From the NCBI GenBank assembly GCA_051453625.1, contig JBOZIK010000001.1:47009378-47073377 (forward strand): 64,000 nucleotides of DNA, given 5' to 3'. The stretch is from Welwitschia mirabilis (lineage: Eukaryota > Gnetophyta > Gnetopsida > Welwitschiales). Shown piece by piece: positions 1 to 12,489 of this stretch; position 1 is the first letter of the stretch, and every line of letters begins with the position of its first letter. Below the pieces are notes generated by a model. It was not told the origin of the DNA. It did no database searches and saw nothing but the letters and a program-made list of their open reading frames with translations. The position numbers were made by a program, and so were the translations under genes.

Positions 1-386
1 ATGTCAGATATCGAGTTGGAATGCCATTAATTGGAGTTGTAATGTCCTATTATATTAGTTTGGTATTATTCTTAAAATTTATCCATGTATGTTGACAATA
101 AATTTACATCTCCTTAACTATACGTAAGATATTTTTTATGTGATGAAAAACTAGGAAGAAATAAAGGACACAAACTTATGACATCGCTATTATTTGTGAA
201 CTAAAATAATCTAGAAATGAATTACAAATAAATATATAATAATAATATGATTTTCTTAGAATATAGAAATTTTAATAAAGGAGTAAGTAGAATTTGGTCC
301 TAGGTTCTATTATGTCTATTAAGTAAAAATATTAAAGAAGAAAAAAAATAATGCTTAATTAGGTTAAGAAAAAATAGGGTATTACA
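1..386 (+). repeat. 3' end of an LTR (Ty3/gypsy-like), cut by window start
   Basis: This stretch ends in GGGTATTACA, a usual LTR terminus, and is followed three bases later by a methionine-type primer-binding site. A second, diverged copy lies at 7,959-8,292, matching along nearly its whole length, for example at the words for 'ttaattggag' and 'gatgaaaaactaggaagaaa'. The LTR start lies outside the window. It is unclear whether it belongs to the same family as the LTR starts at 2,566 and 3,278. Confidence 0.6.
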
Positions 387-389
387 AAT

Positions 390-401
390 TGGTATTAGAG
401 C
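390..401 (+). other. Primer-binding site, initiator tRNA-Met type
   Basis: TGGTATTAGAGC differs by one base from the canonical plant retrotransposon PBS TGGTATCAGAGC, which is complementary to the 3' end of initiator tRNA-Met. The difference is a C-to-T change. Its position directly after an LTR end supports the call. Confidence 0.75.
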
Positions 402-1839
402 TCTAGATTAAATAATACTTATGTTAAGCACTTATAAATATATAAGAATATAAATCAAATTACAGTTTTAACAACCTTCCTCCTTAATAATTATAAAGTT
501 AGTGGTAACTATAAAAACCTTAATTCTTGATAGCTATAAAGTTGGTTATATCCCTAATAATCTTAAACCATGAGTAAAATCAATTTTATCCTTGATAATA
601 CTAGAGTTCAAGATAACTTTAACTACTAGATAATCACGAATTTAATTATATCTTCTAATACTTATGAATTCCATTAAATCTATAATTTTCCTACTATCTA
701 AATATATACCAAATTATATTTATGTTAATTCTAATAATTATAAATATTACACTAATCATAATTTAGCACCCTAATAATCCTAAAAGTCGATGATATTTGT
801 GATAGCTCTAAAGTATTCACAAGATAACTATAATCCCAACCCCTAGGTGATCATCATGCTAATCATATTTATGGTAATTCTAAATCCCTAAACAAATTAA
901 AAAGGATGATGAATTCAAGTCATTAAAGACTCTATTACCTTATAGCTACAGATGATACTTACTTAGAAGAATTTTAATTATATTAATAATTTAGGATAAT
1001 GACCTTATATAATTTCTTAAAGAGCTTAATATTTTACAAAAAATATAAAACTACATAAATAATACCTTATAATCAGAAACCCTTGGAAGTAATCAAACAT
1101 CCAACTAAGTTATTAATCTTAGAAGAGAGGTTTGGTTCCTTCTTTGTCTGTCTTTATTTGTATTCATATTATATGGAAGTGGGTACTGTTTTAATTGGGA
1201 TATATACCTATTCAAATAGGTACATATCACAATTATAATAGTACATAATTCCCATTAATATGGTCACATAACTTTATAGTAAAAGCCCATATTTATAACT
1301 TGTAAACCTTATTTATTGAAAATAAAGAAAGCAGATAAACCTGATCATGTACTTTAAAATATAAATAAGGACTCATCACATCATAATGATAATTATGTCC
1401 TTTCTAAATTATAAAATTATTTCTAAGTTTAACTTTTAATAACTTCTATCCTATTTCTAGATATAATCTAATGAAAATTTCCCCTTCTTTCAGATGCCTC
1501 ATCATTAGTTAAATCTTAAACCCAAGTCAGTTTCATCAAGTAATTAAAATCAATAGAATTCAAAAAAGAATTAGTAATATAATGTGTATTTCATTTACCT
1601 CGGTTCATTGGTAGGTACCTCGCCACCGTTAGTTCACAGGTTCACTTGATAGTTTCCATTACCATATGCAGAAGTTTAAGAAGCACATTCTATCAAAATT
1701 AAGCCTCATTCAACCTTGATCCAAAAGCGTTAATGAATACCTTCATGTAGTTCTTATCACAAATAGTATATCAAGGTCAAAACCCATAAGTAAATAATGG
1801 TATCAATCAACCTAAGGAAGTAGATATAAAAAAATTAAT
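402..1839 (+). other. AT-rich leader between PBS and gag relic, no ORF seen
   Basis: The stretch is very AT-rich and carries stops in all frames. It sits where the 5' leader and start of gag of an LTR element would be. Nothing in it is recognisable at the protein level. Confidence 0.4.
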
Positions 1840-2359
1840 TTAAATATTTATTAAGATATATCCACAAAAGTTTATAGATGGTTTAGATCTTTCCAAAGTA
1901 GAAGCATGACTAAGTGATGTTAAAAAAGTTATAGGTATCTTAGGATGTGATGAATATGAAAAGACTTTCTTAGATATTTATATGTTATAGTGAGAAGCTA
2001 ATATATGGTGTAAAATAGAAATGACTAAGTTAGGAGATCTAGAACTTTCATGGAGAGAATTTGAGCATATATTTAAGGAGACGTACATCAATAAGTTCTA
2101 TATTCACCAGAAGTTTTCAGAATTCTACAATCTAAGATAAGCCCATAATGTGACCATAGCATCTCATGAGTGCAAATTTATAGAATTATTAAGATATGTG
2201 TTACATATGCATCTAGATGAAGCAGCTAAATCAAATCTCTTTATTAATATTTTTATCCTTCTATTACTTCCAAAGTATCCATGTTTCAACTTAAGATCTA
2301 GAAAAGGCTATAAAAAAGATATGGATAGCAGAATAGAACTATACTTTATTTATAAGTAG
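1840..2359 (+). pseudogene. Ty3/gypsy gag relic (retrotransposon gag domain)
   Basis: The translation keeps the frame of a plant retrotransposon gag (capsid) domain. It shows, in order, a 'PQKFIDGLDLSKVEA' start, a degenerate helix with two stops, then WREFEHIFKETYINKFY, HQKFSEFYNLR and the FIELLRYV segment. These correspond to the family's W-EF-F-Y-P, K-EF-L-QG and F--L-RYAP positions. At least four stop codons interrupt it, one at the usual Gln of the LRQG motif. No zinc knuckle or pol follows. The sequence runs instead into a purine-rich tract and an LTR start at 2,566, so this looks like a gag-only or internally deleted element. The last ORF segment is 2,150-2,359. Non-functional. Confidence 0.6.
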
Positions 2360-2550
2360 GGGAGATTTCTAGATACAATCAATTACTATTGATTTAGAAA
2401 AATACAACATTATTTTGAATATGAGTTGATTAATGTAAAATAGAGCAATAATAAATTATGAAAAGTCAATGCCCAAAACTTTTTTCTTATATTATGTAGT
2501 TAGGTGTTTTTAAGCTATTTATGTATGTTTATTTCCAAGAGGGAATCAAT

Positions 2551-3157
2551 CTAAGTGTGGAAGAATGTCATATCCCATATTTTATAAGCCTTATTTACTT
2601 AAATATTAAGTATATTAATCTTTTAGTCAAATGATTGATTATCCTTATTTAAGTTCATTATAAAATAGGATGTCATTTTAAAATTAACATTAGTTTGTAA
2701 TATTTATAATTTATTATAAAAATTATAAAATTTATATTAAAAAGTTTTTACAAGAAAATCTATCTAAAAATTTAAAATTAGATAATTCCATTATGTGAGG
2801 AAATAAAATCACATGATAAAACTAATAAGTTAGAAGTCTTAGGAGGACATAATAATATATTTTGCATCTTATTTATTCATTTAGATTCTTGGTAAATGTG
2901 ATAATTATACTATATTACGAATAAATATTTTCTTTCTTGTGTTACGTAATTGATATATTTTATGCATTCTGAAATAAATGAGCATTTGAACATGTACATG
3001 TACTATTACCTAAAACCAAGAATGATAAATAAATAGATTTACTCTACCATGACTTTTATGTTCTTGAGATGTGTAAGGGCACTTGGTTCATATCATATTC
3101 ATTTTTTCATTCATTGGAATGAAGAGTTTGTCTTATTGTGTGATATGATAATTTTTA
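2551..3157 (+). repeat. LTR start, copy 1 (TGTCATATCCC family), with degenerate PPT
   Basis: A purine-rich tract ending AGTGTGGAAGAA is followed at 2,566 by TGTCATATCCCATATTTTAT. The next ~590 bases match the sequence from 3,278 onward with many small differences. The copy runs into a 100-N gap. TGTCA starts and a preceding polypurine tract are typical of gypsy LTRs. Confidence 0.6.
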
Positions 3158-3257
3158 NNNNNNNNNNNNNNNNNNNNNNNNNNNNNNNNNNNNNNNNNNN
3201 NNNNNNNNNNNNNNNNNNNNNNNNNNNNNNNNNNNNNNNNNNNNNNNNNNNNNNNNN
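3158..3257. other. Assembly gap of 100 N
   Basis: Gap of a standard placeholder length, so its true size is unknown. It is flanked on both sides by copies of the same LTR. Open frames running across it are meaningless. Confidence 0.95.
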
Positions 3258-3264
3258 TCACTCT

Positions 3265-3277
3265 AAATGGGGGAGAA
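3265..3277 (+). other. Polypurine tract before LTR copy 2
   Basis: AAATGGGGGAGAA directly precedes the LTR start TGTCATATCCC at 3,278. This is the plus-strand primer of an LTR retrotransposon. Confidence 0.65.
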
Positions 3278-4330
3278 TGTCATATCCCATATTTTGTAAA
3301 CCTTATTTACTTAAATGTTAAGCATATTAAACCTTTAGTTAAATGATTAATTATTCTTATTTAAATTCCTTATCAAACTAAGATGTTATTTTAAATTAAC
3401 CTTAGTTTGTAACATTTATAGTTTATTATAAAAATGATAAAAATTATGTTAAAAGATCTTTATTAAAAAAAATCTATCTAAAAATTCAAAATTAGATAAT
3501 TCCATTATGTGAGGAATTAAAATCACGTGATAAGACAATTAGAAGTTTCAAGAGTACATAACAATATATTTTGCATTTTTTTTGTTCATTTAAACTCTTG
3601 GTAAATGTGATAGATGTACTATATTATGAATAAATATTTTCTTCCTTATGTTATGTGATTGATAGATTTTATATATTTTAAAATAAAAGAGAATTTAAAT
3701 AAGTATATGCACTTTTACCTAGAACCAGGAATGACAAATGAGTAGGTTTAATCTATCATGACTTTTATGTTCTTAAGATGTGTAAGGGCACTTTGTTCAT
3801 AACATACTCATTGCTTATTTAGTGGAATTAAAAAAGTTTATCTCATTATTCCACCTCTCAATTTTGAGATTTGTGCATTTATTCTTTTGGTGCATGTCTT
3901 GGATGAATTAAGCTTACTTATGAGCCTATGAAGGGTTAAAGGGCTACAATGAGGAAATGATGCATGTAATTAAGCTTACTAATTAAAGCAAGAAGATTAC
4001 TCATCCTAGTTAGGTTTATTAGTCATAAATATAATCTTTTTTTATACTCTAATGTCACTTATTATTCATTCCACTTATCAATACTAAATCATGTGATCTT
4101 GTGATCTTGAACTATGTGCTTTTGTTTATCTATATATAGAGGTCTCTTTCCCTCTTATAATAGGAGATACTTTTCTTTTATTTCATACAATATCTTTTTC
4201 TTTTTATCTCTTTCTTTTATTCTCTTACTTGTGGATCTTGAAACTTGGAAGCTTAGAGCTAAGAAACTTAAGATTGAATCTTCATCAATCTTCAACTATC
4301 AATGCCTTATTAATCTTCAAAAGTAAGATC
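3278..4330 (+). repeat. LTR, copy 2 (TGTCATATCCC family)
   Basis: It starts at TGTCATATCCC after a polypurine tract and matches copy 1 (2,566-3,157) for about 560 bases. It then continues through a TATATATAGAGG promoter-like motif and a pyrimidine-rich, leader-like stretch. I could not place its 3' end, because no primer-binding site is seen downstream, so the end given is approximate. Confidence 0.5.
4131..4140 (+). promoter_or_regulatory. TATA box within the LTR
   Basis: TATATATAGA is followed by a CT-rich stretch. The position, about 850 bases into the LTR, suits the U3/R boundary of a plant gypsy LTR. Confidence 0.4.
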
Positions 4331-5387
4331 TTTACTTATCTTGTTGATATGATTTCTTTTTCTATTGGAATCATGTGATATTTTATTAGGAAATTATTTA
4401 TGGCTTTTATGCAATTATATTATAAAATATTATTCTCTTTCATTGACTCCCATGAAGATGTTATAGTAAGATATGAGGGGTTTCTAGTATTTGATAGTGG
4501 AGGATTTCTAATGGATGATCATGGTCAAGTGACTAGGGGGTTTACTATTAGAAAAGAAAAAAAAATTGGGCAATCATGTTTATTCTAGCATTATATATTT
4601 TTTGAATCTATTATGCATTAGAACCATCTTATTAGGAGCAAATATTGATCCTTAAAAATCTCTTCAGTTTAGTGCTCTTTCATGAAAAATCCAAAGAGTC
4701 ATGGTAAATGATTTTTTTAATTAATTTGATTTTTCTTTTTATAATTATTTTTATTTTCATAATTGATTTTCCATTTTATAAGTAATTAGTTAGTATATCC
4801 ATTATTTTAGTGATCTAAGTTATTGTTGCAGCATGTATTTGTACAAGCTTTTACATTTAAAGAGATCCTATTATTTATAACCAAAATAGATATCTTACAC
4901 AATACATCACACTATTAAAATGGAAGTTAATTCAAAATGTTGTATCCACATTGAAGTCTATAAGTATGAGACTTAGGTTGCTTTGCCAAATAATAGAAAC
5001 CAGAAAATAAATAACAATGCAAGGAAATAAAGATACAATGAAAAATGTAAAATGCAACTAATCTAACATTCAAAGCAAATAATCCTAATACTACTTGCTT
5101 TTAGCCTAAACAAATGATATCTTTGATGATTTATGTCACCCAAGAAATTTTCAACAGATCAAAGGCAATCATAAACCATAAAAATAATCAGAAAACCTAA
5201 GATGTAAACATGAAAAGAAAACCAAGTTTTATATTAAAAGAGTAATAGCATTTAGGTTACCAAATAGCTAGGTCTTAATGGAGGATACATAGCCATTCAC
5301 TAAGTGCATGCCCTTCTGTAACATACGCATATGGATCTCCCACCCTTTGACCTCCTGTCACGAGAATTTCCAATGTAACAAAGATGA
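4331..5387. other. No gene seen
   Basis: AT-rich sequence with only short open frames and no recognisable domain. It may include the 3' end of the preceding LTR. Confidence 0.5.
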
Positions 5388-5919
5388 GAAGGAGAATCGA
5401 AGAAGGGTTTATTTGTAACAACTCATAGCAAAAAAAGACAAACGATAGGTGCAGTTATGTATAGTTATAAATGAAACAAACGAAANNNNNNNNNNNNNNN
5501 NNNNNNNNNNNNNNNNNNNNNNNNNNNNNNNNNNNNNNNNNNNNNNNNNNNNNNNNNNNNNNNNNNNNNNNNNNNNNNNNNNNNNNNNNNNNNNNNNNNN
5601 NNNNNNNNNNNNNNNNNNNNNNNNNNNNNNNNNNNNNNNNNNNNNNNNNNNNNNNNNNNNNNNNNNNNNNNNNNNNNNNNNNNNNNNNNNNNNNNNNNNN
5701 NNNNNNNNNNNNNNNNNNNNNNNNNNNNNNNNNNNNNNNNNNNNNNNNNNNNNNNNNNNNNNNNNNNNNNNNNNNNNNNNNNNNNNNNNNNNNNNNNNNN
5801 NNNNNNNNNNNNNNNNNNNNNGAAGGAGAATCTAAGAAGGGTTTATTTTTAACAACTCATAGCAAAAAAAGACAAACGATAGGTGCAGTTATGTATAGTT
5901 ATAAATGAAACAAACGAAA
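5388..5919. repeat. 98-bp direct repeat flanking a 336-N gap
   Basis: Bases 5,388-5,485 and 5,822-5,919 are nearly identical 98-bp copies, differing at only a few positions. They sit immediately either side of the gap at 5,486-5,821. The likeliest reading is an unmerged contig overlap or a tandem repeat the assembler could not close. Open frames through the gap are artefacts. Confidence 0.8.
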
Positions 5920-7958
5920 CGGTTAAAGGTCGCTATCAGAGTCAGTTACATATCAGTGTCGTCCAGATGATAGTCTAGACGATAATAAGGATGACAATAC
6001 ATTATAAAATATGACTTAGATTGATGACTCATCGATGATTTAGTGATCCATATTAGCAATCGTCGTTCTGCCTATCATGAGAACAACAAAGTGGATGATG
6101 ATCTTCTTTTGATCATTTTATTAAAGAGAACTTAGCATTTTTATCATTAATCCTTCTTAAAGCTCTGTGCATCAGAAAGTGCCTTTAATACATTAAATTT
6201 GGATAAGAATTGCANNNNNNNNNNAGATTTCCTTTTATATCTCCAAAATCTTTAGAATTGCATCTAAACCTGTATAAAAGTCTTGCAAAATAACTCATAA
6301 AACCCCATCAAATAACCTTAAATTGGCAGCGCAATAGTTATTGTTTAACTAGTTGTAAAAACCTTATCATATTTTTGTTATGATAAAAATTAAATTTCCA
6401 AAATAGAGGTATATCATAAAATATCATAGCTCATCAGTTAGTATGTATAAATTAGTGAAATTTTTCATGTAAGTCTAAGTTTGTGTTATTAACATGGAAA
6501 TGTAAAAACAATAAATTTTCTGATGGGTAACTATTTTTAAAAAATTATTTATTAAAATATATTAGAAAATAAATGCAAATAATAGTAAGCAAGTAATTTA
6601 CGTTTCTATACCTATTTGCCAACACATTTGTAAACTTGAGCATTCTAAGTTGTAGGAAATTAAATAATCATTTCAAATATGTTAAATCATTTAAAAACAC
6701 AAAGTACTTTGAAAGTTATGATCATTTTAGTGATGTGGTAGGACTATAATTTTAAAAAGTTTAATAGTTTTTAGCCTTGAAGATAACATTAGAAATAATA
6801 TTTTTAAAATTCAAAGATTTTTTTAAGTTAGATTTTAATGAACTTATTATGTGTCTAGCTTTTGAAAAACTACTATAATTTATCTTTATTATTAATTAAT
6901 TAATTATTAATTTTTAACCACGATGTCTCCTTAAAGCCTAAAAATGTTATAATTAATGTTGAAAATTATAGAAGAATTAGTACACAAAATTTTATAGGGA
7001 AATTAAGTATATAAAATATGTTTTTATCAATAGATTTAGTTAAATTATTCATAAGGGTATTTATTTGTAGAAATACCTCTTTTACCCTTTTTCTTTAACT
7101 TACTTTGAATGTGCATGCTTATAAGAGTTTTTACCTTAATATTTTAAGTGACATAAGTAGTCTCCAGCTTATTACTTATTTTTATTAGATTATCATACAA
7201 CTATATGAAATCTTGAATAAATACTTATATCTTAATAACTATGCTTGAGCTATACTTTTTTTTGTTTACCTTTTTTGCACCAATTTATGAAGATTGTTAT
7301 ATGAGCATGGAAGAACGTTTTTAGGATAAGCATAGCTTCTGGTATGTTTTAATTTTTTTAAGTACATTATTTTATATTTTTATTATTATTAAAATAAGAA
7401 GAAAAGAATATTTCCTTTATTTAGATAGAAAATAAAAGAATATTTCCTTTATCTATATTTTTATTATTATAATCTTGAAAAAAAGAAATATTCTTGTATT
7501 CTTGCTTTCTTTTTATAATTGTTTCTATAAAATGTACTAAATAATGATTAGAATTATTATAACTAGGTAAACAATTTAGTAAATATCCACATTAATTAGA
7601 ATTTTTTTCATGCATTTGTATGGTGTATTCATTGAATAGGACTAGATCAAGATAATTTTAATAATATTTATCCCCATATTTGGATTTCATCACTAGGGTG
7701 GATTTCATCACTCTCCTATCTCATCCATGTTTAAACTTACTCCAACTTAATATCTTGAGTTGATGGATCATGTTGCACCATCCGGAGATGCTTCAATAAA
7801 GTAGGGGTCATTTGTAAGCATGCATCCACCTCATGTGTTACCTGTCACTTATATTAGGGGTATATTAAGGTGAAGTGAAATCCTATAGATTGAGTCTATC
7901 CATCTTTGTATAGTTTAGAATCTAAAATAGAGCCAACTCATGCTTAAAAAATGGTTGG
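5920..7958. other. No gene seen; one 10-N gap
   Basis: Mostly AT-rich non-coding sequence with a 10-N gap at 6,215-6,224. A short tandem duplication of AAAGAATATTTCCTTTAT lies near 7,404-7,462. The last ~270 bases may be the upstream part of the LTR whose end is at 8,292, but window position 1 cuts the comparison copy. Confidence 0.5.
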
Positions 7959-8292
7959 ATGTCAAGTTGGAATGTCATTAATTGGAGTTACAACCTCCTA
8001 TTACATTAATTAGTTATTATCCTTAAAATTTATCCATGTATGTTGGCAACAAGTTTACATCTCCTTAACTATATTCAAGATATCTTTTATATGATGAAAA
8101 ACTAGGAAGAAATGAAGAACACAAACTTATGACATCGCTATTGTTTGTGAATGATTTATCTTTCCTAGAATATATAAATTCTAATAAAAAAAAGTAGAAT
8201 TTGGTCTTAAGTATCATTGTATCTATTAAGTAAAAGTATTAAAGAAGGGAAAAATAATGCTTAATTAGGGTAAGAGAAAAGAGGGTGTCACA
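7959..8292 (+). repeat. Second copy of the LTR 3' end seen at 1-386
   Basis: It aligns with bases 1-386 almost throughout, with indels, and ends GGTGTCACA. Unlike the first copy it is not followed by a primer-binding site. The next recognisable sequence is retroviral-type pol, so leader and gag have been lost. Confidence 0.6.
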
Positions 8293-8589
8293 GATGTTAA
8301 GTAAGCAAAATGAAGAAAAGTATGAAGAAGAAAGTTTAACATCTTAAAAAATAGAAAAGCCTTCACTTAAGGAAGGATTAGAGTGTATTGAATTAGCTCT
8401 AAATAGGCCTTTAATTATAAAGAATTTTTTAACTCATTCTTAGAAAAGGAAGCTTAAAAGAATGTTGATCAGAAGAAAAAGATCTTTTGCCTAAGATCAT
8501 ATTGATATTAAGGAAATAAATCTAAAAATATGTAAATATGGAATTTATTTAAACACTTCTATTAAATCAACTAGGTAGTCAGAAATAAG

Positions 8590-9830
8590 ATGTAATCCAC
8601 ATATGTAAGAAATAATTAAATAAGAAATCACTAAACCCTTTAGATGTTAGATTCACCTATTCTATATTTGATTCAAAATGTCTTAGTTCTATTACAGTGG
8701 TACCCAAGAAAGAAAATAAATGAAGAGTATGTATAGATTTTAGAATGTTAAATACAACAACTTATAAAAATCATTTTCCTTTCTATTTGTAGATCAAGTT
8801 TTAGAAAGAGTATCAAGGCATTAGTACTATAGCTTTCTTAATGGATATAGTGAATATTATTAGGTTCTAATAGCTTTTAAGAATCAAGCTAAAATAACTT
8901 TTAAAAAAAGTATTATTATTTGGATTATGTAATACCCCTACGACCTTTCAAAGATTAGTAAGTAGTATTTTTTTAAGATATGATAGGAAGATCTATTAAA
9001 GTATTTATATATAATTTCTCAACTTTTGGAAATAATTTTGATGAGTCACTTAACATATTGAAAAGAGTTTTAGAAAGATGTAAAGGGAAACGCCTAAAAC
9101 TTATCTGGCCAAAAAGTCATCTTATAGTGACAGAAGACATAGTTTTAGGACATAAAATATCTCAAAAAGGAACTGAGATTAATGAATAAAAAATTAAAGT
9201 TATAAAACATGTTTTACCCCCAATCAAACTAAAACAATTAAGATCTTTCTTAGAACATGTTGAATATTATAGAAAATTTATATCTAGCTTTAGTAAAATT
9301 ACTAAATCCCTAAGTAACCTTTCATAGAAGGAGGTGGAATATAATTAAACTAATGAATGTCAAAGTACCTACCAAACTTTAAAAAATAAACTTTTATCAG
9401 CATCCATTTTACAGTGACCTAATTGGACAAGAACATTCCACATTATTATCGATGCATCTAGTCATGCTATGGGAGCTATTTTAGGGTAAAAATATGAAAA
9501 CAATAAATCATACACTATTATCTATATTAGTAAAGACTTTAAACTTGCTCAATAAAATTACATAGTAATTGAGAGAGATTTGTTAGCAATAGTAATTGCA
9601 TTAGAAAAATTCAAAGATTATATTTTAGGTTACAAAGTAAAAGTTCATAAAGACCATAGTGCTATTAGATTTTTAATAAATAAAAAAAAAGCTAATTCAA
9701 GAATTATGAGATTAATATTATTAATGTAAAAATTTAACTTAAAAAATGTTAATAGAAGAGGAATAGAAAATGTCGTAATAGATCATCCCTCAAGATTAGA
9801 ATTTTTTGATGAAGAACAAATAAATATAAG
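8590..9830 (+). pseudogene. Gypsy reverse transcriptase-RNase H relic
   Basis: RT begins near 8,600 with 'NPHM-EIIK' and 'VPKKENK', followed by a VCIDFRMLN segment, HFPF-VDQVLERV, YYSFLNGYS and YPYDLSKI. The catalytic F-x-DDF box reads FIYNFSTFG at about 9,001-9,030, so both Asp are lost or altered (YN for DD). VLGHKIS and YYRKFISSFSKI follow. RNase H starts near 9,420 with FHIIIDASSHAMGAILG, then YISKDFKLAQ, IERDLLAIVIALEKF and VHKDHSAIRFL, close to the family's YTDHSAL segment. Stops fall at expected Gln positions (after ILG and LAQ). The protein would join protease and integrase in one polyprotein; here it is dead. Confidence 0.85.
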
Positions 9831-9859
9831 AGATGAATCTCTAGATAAACATCTGTTTC

Positions 9860-11115
9860 AAGTAAAAACTAGTCTATGGTATACTAACATAGGAAATTTT
9901 ATTGTAAGAAAGAAATTATCATCTTTTATAAATTATTATGAAACAACTAAGAGAGTCTAGATAATATATATGGCATGATAAGATTGTATTTAAAAGATGT
10001 AGAGGTCCTATTATTACAAGATGTGTAGAATAAAATTTATATAAAGTAATCCTGAAGAAAGCTCACAAGGGAGAAGAAAAAGGACATTATAATGCAAGAA
10101 GGATAGGGATAAAAATTCTTCATATGGGATATTATTGGCCCATAATATTCAAATATTCAAATGCTTATGTCCAGAGTTGTAATAAGTATCAAAGAGAGAT
10201 GTCATATAACAAAAAATTAGAAATTCCACAATAATGGATGTAGTTAATTGAACCTTTTGATGTCTAAGGAATATATTTCATTAGACCTATGAATCCTTCC
10301 TATTATAGAAAAAATATATTTTGGTCTACATTGATTATTTCACTAAGTGGGTTAAGACTGAAATTGTATGTGAGTGTTCTTCCCAAACTATTGTTACCTT
10401 TTTCCTTAAGAATATTATCTATTGGTTTGAATCCTCTCAAAGTCTTATATCTAATAGAGAAACTAATTTTACTAGTGAAATTTTTAATAAACCTTTAACT
10501 AAACACAAAATCCATTACAAACTCTTTATTTCCTATCATCCTCAATGTAATAGCCAAGATAAAGTGACTAATAGAGAAATTAATAAAGTATTAACAAGAG
10601 TCATAAATATTAAGAAAATAAATGGGGTTAAAAAATTAAATGAAGCTTTATGGGATTATGAAATAACTTAGAAATACAGCATAGGATTTACACTATATGA
10701 ATTGGTCTAGGGAAAAAGAGTTATTTTGTCAATTGAATTTAGAATAAAGATCTTTAAATTGGATAAAGAACTAAAGTATAATTTGGATACAACTCAATAA
10801 AAATGAATAGAAAACATGAATATTTTAGATGAAAACCAAAAAAAATCTCTTTTTCATAAAGAACTTATATAATAGAAAAATAAAATATATCATGATAATG
10901 AAATTAAAAAAGTCAATTTTAATATAGGAGATTCTGTACTACTTTATGACCTTAAAAAGATTCATTCAAAATAAAAATATGAATAAAATTAGCTAGGGAC
11001 TTATACCATAACAAAAATTTTGGGAAATGGAACCATAGAGGTATATGATCCTGATGAAAAGATAACCTACTAAGTAAATGGACAAAGAATAAAAATGTAT
11101 TATAATCATATATCT
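9860..11115 (+). pseudogene. Gypsy integrase relic
   Basis: The HHCC zinc-binding region is recognisable as AHKGEEKGHYNARR, then SCNKYQRE near 10,170. It is followed by GIYFIRPMNPS, then after a +1 shift YIDYFTKWVKTEIVCE at about 10,325. The catalytic-core stretch continues through SNRETNFTSE and SYHPQCNSQDKVTNREINKV to LNEALWDYEIT, which ends at 10,671. The C-terminal part carries NIGDSVLLYDL and VNGQRIKMYYNH. Integrases insert the cDNA copy into host DNA. Several stops and at least one frameshift break this copy. Confidence 0.85.
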
Positions 11116-11200
11116 TTACTTCATTATTTAAGGAACCCTAATAGGATGAAAAGAATGCTTTCACTCTACTTATAAAATAAAAATTTTAGATTAGACATGT

Positions 11201-11527
11201 CATTTCTTTAAAGCTTATTCAAGCTATCAATTTATTAAGTTATTCAAGATAGATTTAATGATTCTAAAACAAGAAGCTAACTTGGTAGGTCTTCAATGGG
11301 AGATAGTGCATTATCCTTATTAATAAGATTAAGGAAACATATTTCATCAAATGATAGAATATCTTTTGATGAATATATATATTAAATGAAAAAAAACAAA
11401 ATGCTCTATTACAAGTGCACCAGAGCAAATATTTCTGAGAGGAGCCTTTGGTATTGCAATATGATAGCTATGAGAACTCCACCGAGGTGTCAATTGGTCA
11501 TAATCTAGATTTTGAAAATATTTTAGA
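11201..11527. other. Flank between gypsy relic and copia LTR, no gene
   Basis: Probably 3' non-coding remains of the gypsy element. The copia LTR begins at 11,528 directly after ATTTTAGA. No target-site duplication can be tested, because the other end of the copia element lies in an N gap. Confidence 0.4.
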
Positions 11528-11851
11528 TGATGGGATTCAGAACCCTAGGGGGTAAAGAGGTTCTTAAAAAAATCGACAGATATTCTGAATGAAATCAATC
11601 TAAAATATAACTTGCGTACACAAATAAACTGTTTTAGAAAGTGGACAATATGAGAAAATGCTGAAAGTAAAGAATCAAAAACTAAAATTAAAGCACAAAA
11701 ATACCACTTAGATGCAAGCCAGATTTATAGTGGTCCGGGAAACCCCCTACTCTGCTCTCAACAATCAACTTATCCTCAAGCTAAATCTTGGATCTTCATT
11801 ACTCCACCAGGTATTCCAGGTTCACCTGTAACCTTTACAAATGGAATATTT

Positions 11852-12086
11852 TAGGCTTAGTCTTAACCTTTAGAATGGACTTTTTAGGGCTTAGTCTCAA
11901 CCTTCAGAACAAACTTTTCAAGGCTTAGTCTCAACTTTTAGAACAAACTTTTCAAGGCTTAGTCTTAACCTTTAGAATGAATGTTTCAAGGCTTAGTCTC
12001 AACCTTTAGAATGGAATTTTTAAGGCTTAGTCTCAGCATTTAGAATGGACTTTTCAAGGCTTAGTCTCAACCTTTAGAATATGGGG
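11852..12086 (-). repeat. 34-bp minisatellite in LTR copy A, 7 units
   Basis: Seven imperfect copies of a 34-bp unit, with core GGCTTAGTCTCAACCTTTAG on the + strand, lie head to tail. The corresponding block in LTR copy B has six. Units differ by a few substitutions each. Confidence 0.9.
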
Positions 12087-12489
12087 TAGTGATGTAATGA
12101 TGCCTTAAAAGCACAAGTATCACTCATTCTAAAATCAATACATTTAATGGAGCTCTCCTCCTGTAGAAGTATAATCAATGAAGCTCTAGATCTGACCTTG
12201 AAATGTAGAATGTATGCTAATAGTAGATCTCCTCGAGTCAGATACAATGATGTTAAGGTACAACAGTGATGATCATACAAATCCAAATCTTAATTCTTTA
12301 GATACAATAGATTTAACCAAATAAGTGTGTTTCCAAAAGATCCTATTATCATCTATGGCTTGGCTATTGATAATAGAAGGCTTTTAGGGTTTATTACATT
12401 TGAAATGCACCTCCAATGGCTATAAATGGCTAGAAGAGGACTACTTAATGACTACATAATGAATACATAACATTTAGAAAAATTTCATT

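Larger units (their letters stand above)
8293..11200 (+). mobile_element. Ty3/gypsy pol relic, Athila/Tat-like
   Basis: The order RT, RNase H, integrase, then a C-terminal 'VNGQR' segment on the + strand identifies a Ty3/gypsy element. The 'FSTFG' and 'VNGQRIK' versions of the motifs resemble the Athila/Tat branch. Gag, protease, PBS and 3' LTR are not visible. Dozens of stops and several frameshifts make it non-functional. It begins right after the LTR end at 8,292 and ends about 330 bases before the copia LTR at 11,528. Confidence 0.8.

Noticed and set aside
3049-3321. 90-codon frame across the gap at 3,158-3,257
   Set aside because: A third of it is N and the rest is LTR sequence.
5449-5908. 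Open frames of 128 and 145 codons through the N run
   Set aside because: Almost all residues are unknown bases, so the frames are artefacts of the gap.
11852-12086. CRISPR-like regular repeats of 34 bp
   Set aside because: Units are directly adjacent with no unique spacers, sit inside an LTR and occur in a plant genome.
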